DNA of 64,000 nt from Bacteroidales bacterium (lineage in GTDB: Bacteria; Bacteroidota; Bacteroidia; Bacteroidales; F082): positions 147,622 to 211,621 of the forward strand of contig JAFXMK010000018.1 in NCBI GenBank assembly GCA_017530365.1, written 5' to 3'. The position numbers and the translations under genes were made by a program. The notes beneath the pieces are model-generated. The model was given only the letters and a program-made list of their open reading frames with translations, was not told where the DNA came from and made no database searches. Below are positions 23,908-31,811 of the stretch, piece by piece. Positions within the stretch are counted from its first letter, which is position 1. The number at the start of each line of letters is the position of its first letter.

Positions 23908-25299
23908 TTATTCTTTATGGTGCACGATGTTTCCTTCCACGTAAATAGCACTGAACGGCCTTGAAGGACACAGGTTCTCGCAGGCGCCGCAGCCGATGCA
24001 ACGGCTCTCGTTGACGGCGGGCACCATGACGGTTTGGCCGTTGTGATTGTATTCTACCATCTGGATGGCACCAGTGGGGCAGTGGCGGGCGCAGTTGCCG
24101 CAGCTTACGCCGTTGGTGAGCACCACGCAGTTGTCCTTGATCCAAACGGCATGGCCCACATGGATGCCGGTCTTTTCTTCCTTGGTGATTGGCTTGATTG
24201 CGCCAGCAGGGCAGACCTGGCTGCAACGGGTGCACTCAGGACGGCAATAGCCGATCTCATATGACATGGTGGGCTGCATGAAATGCATCAAGTCGGTCGT
24301 GGGACGTAACACGTGATTGGGACATGCCGACACGCAGAGTTGGCATGCGGTACAGTGTTTCTGTATATGTTTGGCAGATATGGATCCTGGAGGCGTGATG
24401 GGGGTCTGCCGTTTCGGAGCTTGCTTTTCAGTGATGACAGCCAGGCCACCGTCCACTTTCATCTCGGCTTGTGCCATGACAGCTGTGCCAGTGGCCAATG
24501 CAGCACCGACAAGGAAGGAACGACGGCCCTGGTCAGGTTCTACGGTGGATGTTTCAGTTTTTGAAACGGTTTTCATTGAGGTATAGTGTAAGGCATCGAA
24601 TTGGCATTTGGTGAGGCAGTCACCGCAGACTACGCAACGCGAGTAGTCCACCTTGCCGGCTTTAGAGTCAATGGCCCTTGCCTTGCAGTTCTTCTCACAA
24701 AGGCCGCAGTGCTTGCATTTGCTTTCGTCGAAACGCACACGGAACAACGAGAATCTGGAGAAAAAGCTGAGGATGGTGCCCACGGGGCAAATGGAGTTGC
24801 AGTAGGCACGTCCGTAAAGGAATGCCAGCACACCAAGGATGAGCATCACCACCCAGGCGATGATTGAGATGGTGACGTTGCGCATGTAGAAGCTGGTGAC
24901 GATACGGCCGTAGTTGCTATAGGGCTCCAGTAGGGTAGTCACTGGCGCGAATCCGATGATCAGACAGACGACAAAGATTGCACATACGGTATAGCGCAGC
25001 CATTTGTGCTCTTTTACATAGCTGAAACGGTTTTTCTTGAATTTGCCGCCAAGCCAACTGTAGATGTCTTGCATGATACCGAGTGGGCAAATGATACTAC
25101 AGTAGATCCTTCCGAAGAGTAGGGTAAGGATGATGAGAACTGCCAATACCACGAAGTTTAGCGCCAATAGCGCAGGAAGGGACTGTATCTTGGCAGCCCA
25201 TCCTACCCATTGGTGGATGCCATAGCCGACACCCACGAAGAGGAGCGTAATCACCAAAATCATGATGATGGCCAGTGTGATTCTGAGTTTTCGTAACAT
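23908..25299 (-). CDS. Membrane polyferredoxin, NapH-like module fused to NapG-like module
   Basis: Protein of 463 aa. Residues 1-185 are a membrane module with about five helices and two CxxxCP motifs (YCSIICPLG 66-74, YCNSICPVG 166-174), as in NapH/MauN. Then come two 4Fe-4S motifs (C195-C205, C222-C232). At 259-279 there is an internal twin-arginine-like signal, RRSFLVGAALATGTAVMAQA, followed by four more Cys clusters (C316-326, C352-363, C391-407, C434-444) resembling NapG. The order suggests a quinol-facing electron-transfer protein with a second module on the outer side. The downstream Tat-exported reductase is a plausible acceptor. Confidence 0.87.
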   Translation of the reverse strand: MLRKLRITLAIIMILVITLLFVGVGYGIHQWVGWAAKIQSLPALLALNFVVLAVLIILTLLFGRIYCSIICPLGIMQDIYSWLGGKFKKNRFSYVKEHKWLRYTVCAIFVVCLIIGFAPVTTLLEPYSNYGRIVTSFYMRNVTISIIAWVVMLILGVLAFLYGRAYCNSICPVGTILSFFSRFSLFRVRFDESKCKHCGLCEKNCKARAIDSKAGKVDYSRCVVCGDCLTKCQFDALHYTSMKTVSKTETSTVEPDQGRRSFLVGAALATGTAVMAQAEMKVDGGLAVITEKQAPKRQTPITPPGSISAKHIQKHCTACQLCVSACPNHVLRPTTDLMHFMQPTMSYEIGYCRPECTRCSQVCPAGAIKPITKEEKTGIHVGHAVWIKDNCVVLTNGVSCGNCARHCPTGAIQMVEYNHNGQTVMVPAVNESRCIGCGACENLCPSRPFSAIYVEGNIVHHKE

Positions 25300-25310
25300 T
25301 TTAATTGAAT

Positions 25311-25338
25311 TAGGAGAGAGGAGTTAGGAGTTAGGAGT
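25311..25338 (-). repeat. Heptad tandem array (TAGGAGT unit)
   Basis: Four 7-bp units TAGGAGA, GAGGAGT, TAGGAGT, TAGGAGT, immediately past the stop (25341) of the minus-strand beta-helix gene. On that strand the phased unit reads TAACTCC and carries TAA. Confidence 0.88.
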
Positions 25339-25340
25339 AA

Positions 25341-26714
25341 TTATTGGATGATGATTTTTTTAGCGATTGTCTGTTCACCTTGTTTCATTATCGCGATGTA
25401 AAAGCCTGGTTTCAGAGCTTTGGCGTTGACTCTTTGGCCTGAGATGGTGTAAAAGGTGACCTCGTCAGGATTGAAAACTTGTGGCTCCAAAGAGGATTCT
25501 TCTATGTCGTCATAGCCGATGAACGGGATAAAGTTGACTTGACCCAAACTTGGATCGTCAAATTGATGGAAGATATGATCCTCCACTTCTCTTTCATTGA
25601 TGGTGCCCCAGTTGTTGCCAACGGCACTGATGTAGCAAGTAGAATTGTTGTATAGGTCGTAAATTGAACCACCATTACCGTTGTCGTGGATGGTGTTGTT
25701 GCCCCAATCCTCTTCGGTCCCCATGTCGATGTCGTGGAGATTGATGGCAGTGATGCCCCAAAGGTTGCCGGTAATCACATTGTTACGCAAGATGGCTTTG
25801 TTGTTGGTGGTAGTACCATAGATGGAGATACCGCTACCACCGTTCATGGGGTTGTCTTCGTGGTTGTTGTCAATGAATTGATTTCCAACAATGACCGATG
25901 AGATAGTGGCGCCTTGCTGGTTGTAGCCATAGCGTCCGTCTCTGATTTCGTTGTCTTTCAAGAGGACTTTGGTGGATCCGACACCCATGAGGTCGGCAAC
26001 AGAGATGCCTCCGGTGTGGTATTGAGCCCAACGGTCAAAGATCTCGTTGTCGACGATGCGGATGGTGTCTGTCCCACCAGGACCCAGATTGATTTGTGGG
26101 CTGTTGATGCCATTCACATTGGCATCGAAGGTGTTGCTCAAAATCTGTGGAGAGCTTTGGCCATTGGCAGGTGAGCTGATGGCAGCGCCTTGGTTATCTT
26201 GAAAATAGCAGTTTTTAATGAGTGGGTCGCAGTTAAAAATGTCGATAACGGCATTGCAGTAATCGCGTGTGAAGTATAGGAACTTCACATCGTCGAAAAT
26301 GATGTCGGATTCGATGACTTTGATGCCTGCACCGTCGGAGAAATACATCTTCTTGAGGTTGCATGCTGTTGCATTCTCAAATCTCATGCTGAAATGTTCG
26401 GTCTCATCCAGACCAAAAAGACCCACCCTGTTTGTGCCACCATTGGTGCAGACCATAGAGCCGTTAATGGTAATGAGGATGGCAGCTGTGTATATACGAG
26501 TGACTTGGTCATCGACAACTAAAACGTCGTTGGCCGAAATGGTAAGATCTTGGTGGATGGTGAACACCGTTCCATCGTTGGTTACAACGCCGTCGGAGGC
26601 AGCAACAAGGTCGGGCAGGGTGTAGGTGGTGCCATTGCCGGGACTGGTCCATTGGGCTTTTGCAACTGAGGTTAATCCGATGATTAACAGGAGGGTGGGT
26701 AGAATCTTCTTCAT
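25341..26714 (-). CDS. T9SS cargo with right-handed beta-helix
   Basis: Protein of 457 aa with signal peptide (to AKAQ, residue 21). Residues about 60-400 are a parallel beta-helix recognisable from spaced N/D-rich turns (LFGLDETEHFSMRFENATACNLKKMYF, NCYFQDNQGAAISS, NEIRDGRYGYNQQGATISS, RNNVITGNLWGITAINLHD). This fold is shared with pectate lyases and many adhesins. The C-terminus is a T9SS type A sorting domain (TFYTISGQRVNAKALKPGFYIAIMKQG). No catalytic residues can be assigned, so it may bind rather than cleave glycans. Start chosen at the signal-peptide ATG. Promoter at 26741. Confidence 0.82.
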   Translation of the reverse strand: MKKILPTLLLIIGLTSVAKAQWTSPGNGTTYTLPDLVAASDGVVTNDGTVFTIHQDLTISANDVLVVDDQVTRIYTAAILITINGSMVCTNGGTNRVGLFGLDETEHFSMRFENATACNLKKMYFSDGAGIKVIESDIIFDDVKFLYFTRDYCNAVIDIFNCDPLIKNCYFQDNQGAAISSPANGQSSPQILSNTFDANVNGINSPQINLGPGGTDTIRIVDNEIFDRWAQYHTGGISVADLMGVGSTKVLLKDNEIRDGRYGYNQQGATISSVIVGNQFIDNNHEDNPMNGGSGISIYGTTTNNKAILRNNVITGNLWGITAINLHDIDMGTEEDWGNNTIHDNGNGGSIYDLYNNSTCYISAVGNNWGTINEREVEDHIFHQFDDPSLGQVNFIPFIGYDDIEESSLEPQVFNPDEVTFYTISGQRVNAKALKPGFYIAIMKQGEQTIAKKIIIQ

Positions 26715-26740
26715 GATGTCTATAATTGATAATGATGGAG

Positions 26741-26748
26741 CAAAGGTA
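26741..26748 (-). promoter_or_regulatory. Promoter -7 box (TACCTTTG), -33 TTG in the ssrA terminator
   Basis: TACCTTTG on the minus strand with TTG 20 nt upstream. The -33 element falls in the stem of the ssrA terminator. The ATG is 26 nt downstream. Confidence 0.65.
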
Positions 26749-26762
26749 GGGAAAAGTAAATA

Positions 26763-26802
26763 AAAAAACAAGCCGCTAGATCATTCCTGCGGCTTGTTTT
26801 TT
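26763..26802 (-). terminator. Intrinsic terminator of ssrA
   Basis: 14-bp stem AAAAAACAAGCCGC / GCGGCTTGTTTTTT with a 12-nt loop, T runs on both strands, 5 nt past the tmRNA 3' end. Confidence 0.93.
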
Positions 26803-26806
26803 CTAG

Positions 26807-27204
26807 TGGAAGTGGAGGGAGTCGAACCCTCGTCCAAACAAGGAACCACCAAGGTTTCTACATGCTTATTCCGCTGTTGGTTTTCGTGCCAGGCAAGGGA
26901 ACGGACGCCCTAAACCTGACCTTATCTCCTAAATTTAACCCACGCGTCGGAGCTCCGAGCGAGCGATCCCGAAATTGATTAGCACCCCGTGCTCAGGCCG
27001 GAATCAGGCATCTCCACCTGCGGGATGTTTCGTCCACCCACCTTGTGGGCGGATTAAGCCAGTGATCTACTGTACTTCGATCAGGCAGCGAAAGCGTAGT
27101 TATTTTCGCCAATTACTTTTTTGCAGTTAAGATTTACGAGCTTCGCTGCGAGGCTCGGCATGCTTCCGTGACAATTCATCTTGCTGTCAAAACCGGTCAC
27201 CCCC
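26807..27204 (-). ncRNA. ssrA: Transfer-messenger RNA
   Basis: Rescues stalled ribosomes by trans-translation. On the minus strand the 5' end GGGGGTG pairs with the 3' CACTTCC (two G-T pairs), discriminator A, with a T arm GAGGG-TTCGACT-CCCTC just before it; 398 nt. The tag reading frame (27081-27110) encodes GENNYAFAA and then TGA. Bacteroidales tags I recall end YALAA; here the third-last residue is Phe. CCA is not encoded. Pseudoknot-forming GC segments fill the rest. No protein gene lies in this stretch. Confidence 0.95.
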
Positions 27205-27210
27205 ATGTCA

Positions 27211-27240
27211 GTTGGAAGTTGATCAGTTGATCAGTTACCA
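27211..27240. repeat. Septad/octad array (GTTGATCA unit) in the ssrA 5' leader
   Basis: Units GTTGGAA, GTTGATCA, GTTGATCA, GTTACCA, between the ssrA promoter and the mature tmRNA 5' end. TGATCA gives TGA on both strands. Confidence 0.75.
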
Positions 27241-27259
27241 ATTATCAAAATTTGCGGTG

Positions 27260-27267
27260 CAAAATTA
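27260..27267 (-). promoter_or_regulatory. Promoter -7 box (TAATTTTG) of ssrA
   Basis: TAATTTTG on the minus strand with CTTG about 20 nt upstream; the mature tmRNA starts about 55 nt downstream, implying a processed leader. Confidence 0.65.
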
Positions 27268-27328
27268 CAGCAAAATCCGTTCCACCGCAAGGTCGCGTGG
27301 TTTTTTTCTAAAAAAGTTCTGTTGAAAC

Positions 27329-27365
27329 AACTCCCAACTGATCAACTGAACAACTCCCAACTATT
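27329..27365 (-). repeat. Septad/octad array (AACTGATC unit) over the response-regulator stop codon
   Basis: Units AACTCCC, AACTGATC, AACTGAAC, AACTCCC, AACTATT. The TAG stop of the minus-strand regulator gene (27361-27363) lies in the last unit. Confidence 0.8.
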
Positions 27366-28521
27366 TCAGCGGGTTTCCGAAGTGGATGACATCGTCCTTG
27401 GTGATGGTAGCACCGCAGAGGATCACCAAGCGCTCCACGATGTTGTGTAACTCGCGGATGTTACCTGTCCATTGGTACTGCTTCATCTCCTCTAGGGCAT
27501 CGTCGGTGAACTTGGGCACAGCTTGTCCCATGTTGGATGCAATGCTTTCCACGAAGCTGTTGACAAGCAACGGGATGTCGTCCTTGCGTTCCCTCAAAGG
27601 TGGGACATGGATGACGATCACGCTCAAGCGGTGGTACAAGTCCTCACGGAAGGTGTTCTCGTCGATCATCTTGCGTAAGTCCTTGTTGGTGGCCGCAAGG
27701 ATGCGTACGTCCACGGGGATCTCCTTCTCGCCGCCGACACGAACGATCTTGTTTTCCTGCAAGGCGCGTAGCACCTTGGCTTGTGCAGCCAGACTCATGT
27801 CGCCAATCTCATCGAGGAATAAGGTGCCGCCATTGGCCAATTCGAAGTCGCCCTTCTTCTGTTTGATGGCTGAAGTGAACGAGCCTTTCTCATGACCGAA
27901 CAACTGGCTTTCAATGAGTTCTGCAGGGATGGCGGCGCAGTTGACTTCGATGAAGGGACCGTAGCGTCGTGCACTCGATTCGTGCAACTGTCTTGCCACC
28001 AGTTCTTTGCCAGTGCCGTTTTCTCCCGTGATGAGCACTCGGGCATTGGTGGGCGCCACCTTCTCAATCATGTCGCGCACCTCCATCATGGGGGCTGACT
28101 CGCCCACCATCTCATTTTGGCGGCCGACCACCTTCTTTAAGGCTTTGTTCTCGGTGCTTAAGTTTTGCTTGTCCAACGCGTTTCGTACAGTGATGAGGAG
28201 ACGATTCAAATCGGGCGGCTTTTGGATAAAGTCGAAGGCTCCTTTCTTGATGGCCTCCACAGCATTGTCGATGGTGCCGTGGCCTGAAATCATGATGACT
28301 GGGGTGTCGTTAATGGCTTTCACATGCTCCAACACCTCCATGCCGTCCATGTCGGGCATCTTGATATCGCAAAGAATGGCGTCAAATTCTTGCTCCTTGA
28401 TCATCTGCAAGGCAGCTGGACCATTGCTGGCATCCTCCACTTGGTATTTCTCGTTTTCCAAGATCTCGCGCAATACGCGGCGGATGGGATCTTGGTCGTC
28501 GATAATGAGTATTCTTGACAT
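27361..28521 (-). CDS. NtrC-family response regulator lacking a DNA-binding domain
   Basis: Protein of 386 aa. Receiver domain (1-118) with acidic pocket DD at 8-9 and phospho-acceptor Asp52 (LCDIKMPDMDG). AAA+ sigma-54-activator domain (135-375) has Walker A GENGTGKE (166-173), Walker B LFLDEIGD and arginine fingers in the RxxEDLYHRL region. The sigma-54-contacting loop reads GSFTSA (213-218) rather than GAFTGA. It ends about 20 residues after the AAA+ lid (NPLK), with no Fis-type helix-turn-helix. Start at MSRILIIDD (28521), 19 nt past a -7 box; the upstream ATG is too close to that box. Target promoters and sensor kinase are not evident. Confidence 0.9.
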   Translation of the reverse strand: MSRILIIDDQDPIRRVLREILENEKYQVEDASNGPAALQMIKEQEFDAILCDIKMPDMDGMEVLEHVKAINDTPVIMISGHGTIDNAVEAIKKGAFDFIQKPPDLNRLLITVRNALDKQNLSTENKALKKVVGRQNEMVGESAPMMEVRDMIEKVAPTNARVLITGENGTGKELVARQLHESSARRYGPFIEVNCAAIPAELIESQLFGHEKGSFTSAIKQKKGDFELANGGTLFLDEIGDMSLAAQAKVLRALQENKIVRVGGEKEIPVDVRILAATNKDLRKMIDENTFREDLYHRLSVIVIHVPPLRERKDDIPLLVNSFVESIASNMGQAVPKFTDDALEEMKQYQWTGNIRELHNIVERLVILCGATITKDDVIHFGNPLK

Positions 28522-28540
28522 ACTTGTATTCCTTTCCATG

Positions 28541-28548
28541 CAAAAATA
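28541..28548 (-). promoter_or_regulatory. Promoter -7 box (TATTTTTG) of the response regulator
   Basis: TATTTTTG on the minus strand, back to back with the plus-strand box at 28551; the ATG lies 19 nt downstream of it. Confidence 0.65.
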
Positions 28549-28550
28549 GT

Positions 28551-28558
28551 TATTTTTG
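28551..28558 (+). promoter_or_regulatory. Promoter -7 box (TATTTTTG) of the VCBS T9SS gene
   Basis: TATTTTTG, 18 nt from the ATG at 28577. With the box at 28541 it forms a perfect inverted repeat with a 2-bp centre. Confidence 0.65.
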
Positions 28559-28576
28559 TGCGTCGAAACACCGATC

Positions 28577-30691
28577 ATGAAACATTTTCTTCTGACAATA
28601 TTGCTTTTATTGTTTGTTGTTCTGTTTGCTAGAGGACAGGAAACTTTCAATTTTCAGCTTTCCGCTTTCAACACCCCATGGTCGGGTGGCCTCAACGCTT
28701 GTCAGTTCGGTCGCATGGATCTTGACCACGACGGGAAAAAGGACCTTTTGGTGTTTGATCGGCACGGCAACCGCTTGTGTTGCTTTTTAAACAAGGGTGA
28801 AGCGGGGTTTATTGATTATCAATATACTATAGAGTACGATAATGCTTTTCCCTCCCTGAACGACTGGGTTGTTTTTGCGGATTATGATGGCGACGGGAAA
28901 GAAGATATCTTCACTTATTCCAATGGTTGGGCAGGCATCAAGGTTTATCGTAATGTGACGGTCGATGGGAATGTCGATTTTCAGCTGATGAAGTATCCGT
29001 ACTTGAGTTCATGGCAGGGTGGAGGCGAGGTGAATATCCTTGCTACAAATGCGGACTATCCAGCAATTGTGGATCTTGACGGTGACGGCGATCTTGACAT
29101 CTTGACCTTCGGCGTGATGGGTACTTTTATCGAGAAGCATCTGAATCTGTCCATGGAACGCTATGGTTGCCTTGATTCACTAGTGTTTGAACGCACGGAT
29201 CCATGTTGGGGCAGGGTGGCTGAGAGTGATGAGGACAACGTCATGTATCTTGATACCTGTTTGTTTGGTTATGGTATTATGGTAAAGGTCGGTGATCCGA
29301 AACACCGTGGTGCTACGATGGCTGTCAGAGATGTGACGGGAGACGGTCTGCTTGACCTGTTGCTTGCAGATGTGGATTATCCAGGGCTGACGCTACTGGT
29401 CAATGGCGGTGATTCTGGAAATGCATTGATAGTCAATCAGATGGATTTCCCGCCACAATACCCTGTCAAGCTGCCTTCCATGCCGGTACCCTATTTCACG
29501 GATATCGATAACGACGGCGATGACGATCTCCTAGTCTCGCCCTTCGATCCTGATCCCATGGCTTGTGATGGCATGGAAAGTATCTGGCTTTATCTGAATC
29601 ATGGAACGGATGACGCTCCTGACTTTCAGCTTTATACCAAATCTTTTTTGCAAGATAATATGCTTGATTTCGGCACGGGGGCATTCCCGGTGGTGGTGGA
29701 TTGGGACGGCGATGGCCTTCTGGACATCGTTGTTGGGTCCATCAAAACTACTGAACTCGTGTGGCTCAAAAACACTGGAACGGCAACGCAACCAGCGTTT
29801 CGGATCACCGAGTTCCCCTTTGGTTTCGGTGAACACACCGGTCTAGTTCCCGCATGTTTTGACCTTGACGGCGACGGTCAACAAGAGTTGCTTATTGGGA
29901 CTGCTGAAGGCAAATTGCTGCTATACGATCATGATGGAACCTTGCTGGATGACGATTATCTTCATTACGACAAAGCCTGGTCGGCGCCATGTTTCTTCGA
30001 TGTGGACCGGGATGGTGCGGTTGATTTGGTGGTTGGGAATGAATCGGGACGGCTTTCGTTTTATAAGGGGAGTGTGGAGTTAGGAGTTAGGAGTGAGGAG
30101 TATTGGGGTGGAGTGGATGTGCGTGACTATAGCACTTCGTATTATGGCTACAGTGTCCCAGCTTTATTCCAATGGGGCGATGAGACCTTGTTGGCTGTGG
30201 GTTCCGAGTCGGGGAAGGTCTTCCTTTATGATGGCATCACCACAGACGAGGATGCTTTGTTCCGTGAAGCTCCAGACCGTTGGACTGAGATTTCCGAAAA
30301 CATGCCTGAAACATTTGGGATGCGTTCCTCATTAGCGTTGGCAGATTTGGACAATGACGACCGTTTGGATATCGTAGTGGGCAATTTCTCAGGAGGATTG
30401 CAGCTGTTCAATACCTCGATTCCCATCAACAACCTTGAAATTGCTGAGCAGCAGGAGAAGGGAACGGTCTTGGTCTTCCCCAATCCAGCGGACATCCAAT
30501 GCTATATCATTTCCAAAACGGAATGCATGAAAAAGGTGGCCCTTTTGGATTTGTTTGGAAGGGTGCTGCGTGAACAGTCGGTTGGGGGAAAGGAATGTCT
30601 GTTAGAGGTCGCTGACTTGCGTCCAGGTGTTTATTTGTTGCGCTTGACGTTGGAGAGCGGCGCTGTGAACCGTATTTTTCTCAAGCGGTAA
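28577..30691 (+). CDS. T9SS cargo with FG-GAP/VCBS repeats
   Basis: Protein of 704 aa with signal peptide (to ARGQ, residue 21). Repeated calcium-loop motifs of the FG-GAP/VCBS type run through it (DLDHDGKKDLLVFD, DYDGDGKEDIFTY, DLDGDGDLDILTF, DIDNDGDDDLLVS, DWDGDGLLDIVVG, DLDGDGQQELLIG, DVDRDGAVDLVVG, DLDNDDRLDIVVG), suggesting a seven- or eight-bladed propeller with DxDxDG Ca sites. The C-terminus is a T9SS sorting domain (VFPNPADIQ ... GVYLLRLTLESG). Codons 500-509 (VELGVRSEEY) derive from a heptad repeat. The last 61 bp overlap the convergent retropepsin gene. Probably a surface-binding protein. Confidence 0.87.
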   Translation: MKHFLLTILLLLFVVLFARGQETFNFQLSAFNTPWSGGLNACQFGRMDLDHDGKKDLLVFDRHGNRLCCFLNKGEAGFIDYQYTIEYDNAFPSLNDWVVFADYDGDGKEDIFTYSNGWAGIKVYRNVTVDGNVDFQLMKYPYLSSWQGGGEVNILATNADYPAIVDLDGDGDLDILTFGVMGTFIEKHLNLSMERYGCLDSLVFERTDPCWGRVAESDEDNVMYLDTCLFGYGIMVKVGDPKHRGATMAVRDVTGDGLLDLLLADVDYPGLTLLVNGGDSGNALIVNQMDFPPQYPVKLPSMPVPYFTDIDNDGDDDLLVSPFDPDPMACDGMESIWLYLNHGTDDAPDFQLYTKSFLQDNMLDFGTGAFPVVVDWDGDGLLDIVVGSIKTTELVWLKNTGTATQPAFRITEFPFGFGEHTGLVPACFDLDGDGQQELLIGTAEGKLLLYDHDGTLLDDDYLHYDKAWSAPCFFDVDRDGAVDLVVGNESGRLSFYKGSVELGVRSEEYWGGVDVRDYSTSYYGYSVPALFQWGDETLLAVGSESGKVFLYDGITTDEDALFREAPDRWTEISENMPETFGMRSSLALADLDNDDRLDIVVGNFSGGLQLFNTSIPINNLEIAEQQEKGTVLVFPNPADIQCYIISKTECMKKVALLDLFGRVLREQSVGGKECLLEVADLRPGVYLLRLTLESGAVNRIFLKR
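30074..30101 (+). repeat. Heptad array inside the VCBS coding sequence
   Basis: Units GTGGAGT, TAGGAGT, TAGGAGT, GAGGAGT. The two TAGs are out of frame. The next unit, whose T would have made an in-frame TAG, reads GAG instead. Confidence 0.88.
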
Positions 30692-31077
30692 TTGATGGTG
30701 GCTTTTAGCTTGACCAGGATGTCGCCTCCGATGATGCCGTCGATGGCGGGAAGTCTTAACTTGCGGTAGTTTTCGTGGATGTTTTCCAAGTCAAGGGCGA
30801 CGGCTTCATAATTGGGGATTTCGATGTCGCCCAATGTCAAAGACTTGATAATGAAGGTGGAGCTTTCCAGATCATTGCCACCCACGCCGGCAGTGATGCC
30901 TTCTTTTTTCTCGAAGTTGGGATTCTCTATGAACTTGGTGATGACGGTGGGGTCGAACACGGAGCGTGAGGCCCCGGTGTCGATCAAGAAGTTGGCTTCC
31001 ATGCCATTGATCTTGCCTTGGATCATGACATGAAAGCCTTCTCCTTCGATGTCCAATAATCGGATGGGGATTTCCAT
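30631..31077 (-). CDS. Retropepsin-like aspartic protease
   Basis: Protein of 148 aa with a single clan AA aspartyl protease domain: catalytic FLIDTGASRSV (Asp33, DTGAS), central beta strands, and the second-half hydrophobic-Gly motif AIDGIIGGDIL. It lacks signal peptide or TM, so cytosolic, acting as a homodimer by family analogy. Its stop lies 61 bp inside the end of the convergent VCBS gene. Its start overlaps the LOG-family stop (ATGA), so both are one operon. Function in bacteria of this class is largely unknown. Confidence 0.85.
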   Translation of the reverse strand: MEIPIRLLDIEGEGFHVMIQGKINGMEANFLIDTGASRSVFDPTVITKFIENPNFEKKEGITAGVGGNDLESSTFIIKSLTLGDIEIPNYEAVALDLENIHENYRKLRLPAIDGIIGGDILVKLKATINYRLRKIRFTAPLSNVKRNK

Positions 31078-31799
31078 CAGAGTTCAAGGTTGGGTTTGAC
31101 GTTGAAGCGGTCGTAGAAGTCTTTGATGACTTGCACGGCTTCTTCGGCGGTGTCAACCACATGGAAGATCTCGAAGTCTTCCTTGTTGATCATTCTTTCT
31201 TTCAGGAGCGTGTTGTTGAACCAATCGATGAGCCCCTGCCAGTAGTCTTTCCCGACGAGAACGACGGGGAAGTCGGAGAGTTTCTCTGTCTGGATGAGGG
31301 TGAGGGCTTCCGACATCTCGTCAAGCGTGCCGAAGCCGCCAGGCATGGCGATATAGCCTTGGGCATAGCGCATGAAGATGTTCTTGCGGACGAAGAAATA
31401 GTTGAAGCGGATGTTCTTGTCGAAGTCTACGTAGTCGTTGCACTTTCCTTCGAAGGGCAGCAGGATCTCGAGTCCAACGCTGGTTCCGCCGGATTCTTGT
31501 GCGCCTTTGTTGCCTGCCTCCATGATGCCAGGTCCACCGCCTGTGATGACACCGAATCCGAGTTTGGTGATGCCTCGGGCGATGTCTTCAGCCATCTTAT
31601 AGTACTTGTCCTCTGGTTTGGTGCGGGCTGAGCCGAAGATAGCTACGCAAGGGCCTATCTTTGACATTTTCTCCATGCCGTCCACGAATTCGGCCATGAT
31701 TTTGAAGACTGACCATGAGTCGTGGGTCTTTACATCGTTCCAGGATTTGGGTTGGAAACTTTTCTGGATGATTTTTACTTCTCTTTCTGTAATCGGCAT
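31077..31799 (-). CDS. LOG-family (TIGR00730) nucleotide phosphoribohydrolase
   Basis: Rossmann-like protein of 240 aa of the LOG family, which releases free base from nucleoside 5'-monophosphates (cytokinin activation in plants; ppGpp/nucleotide turnover in bacteria). Signatures: GGGPGIMEAGNKGA (Arg-free variant) and MPGGFGTLDEMSEALT. N-terminus about 40 aa longer than the minimal family. The first gene of a two-gene unit with the retropepsin-like gene; 29 bp from tRNA-Gly on the other strand. Confidence 0.88.
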   Translation of the reverse strand: MPITEREVKIIQKSFQPKSWNDVKTHDSWSVFKIMAEFVDGMEKMSKIGPCVAIFGSARTKPEDKYYKMAEDIARGITKLGFGVITGGGPGIMEAGNKGAQESGGTSVGLEILLPFEGKCNDYVDFDKNIRFNYFFVRKNIFMRYAQGYIAMPGGFGTLDEMSEALTLIQTEKLSDFPVVLVGKDYWQGLIDWFNNTLLKERMINKEDFEIFHVVDTAEEAVQVIKDFYDRFNVKPNLEL

Positions 31800-31811
31800 A
31801 ATTATTTTTTT

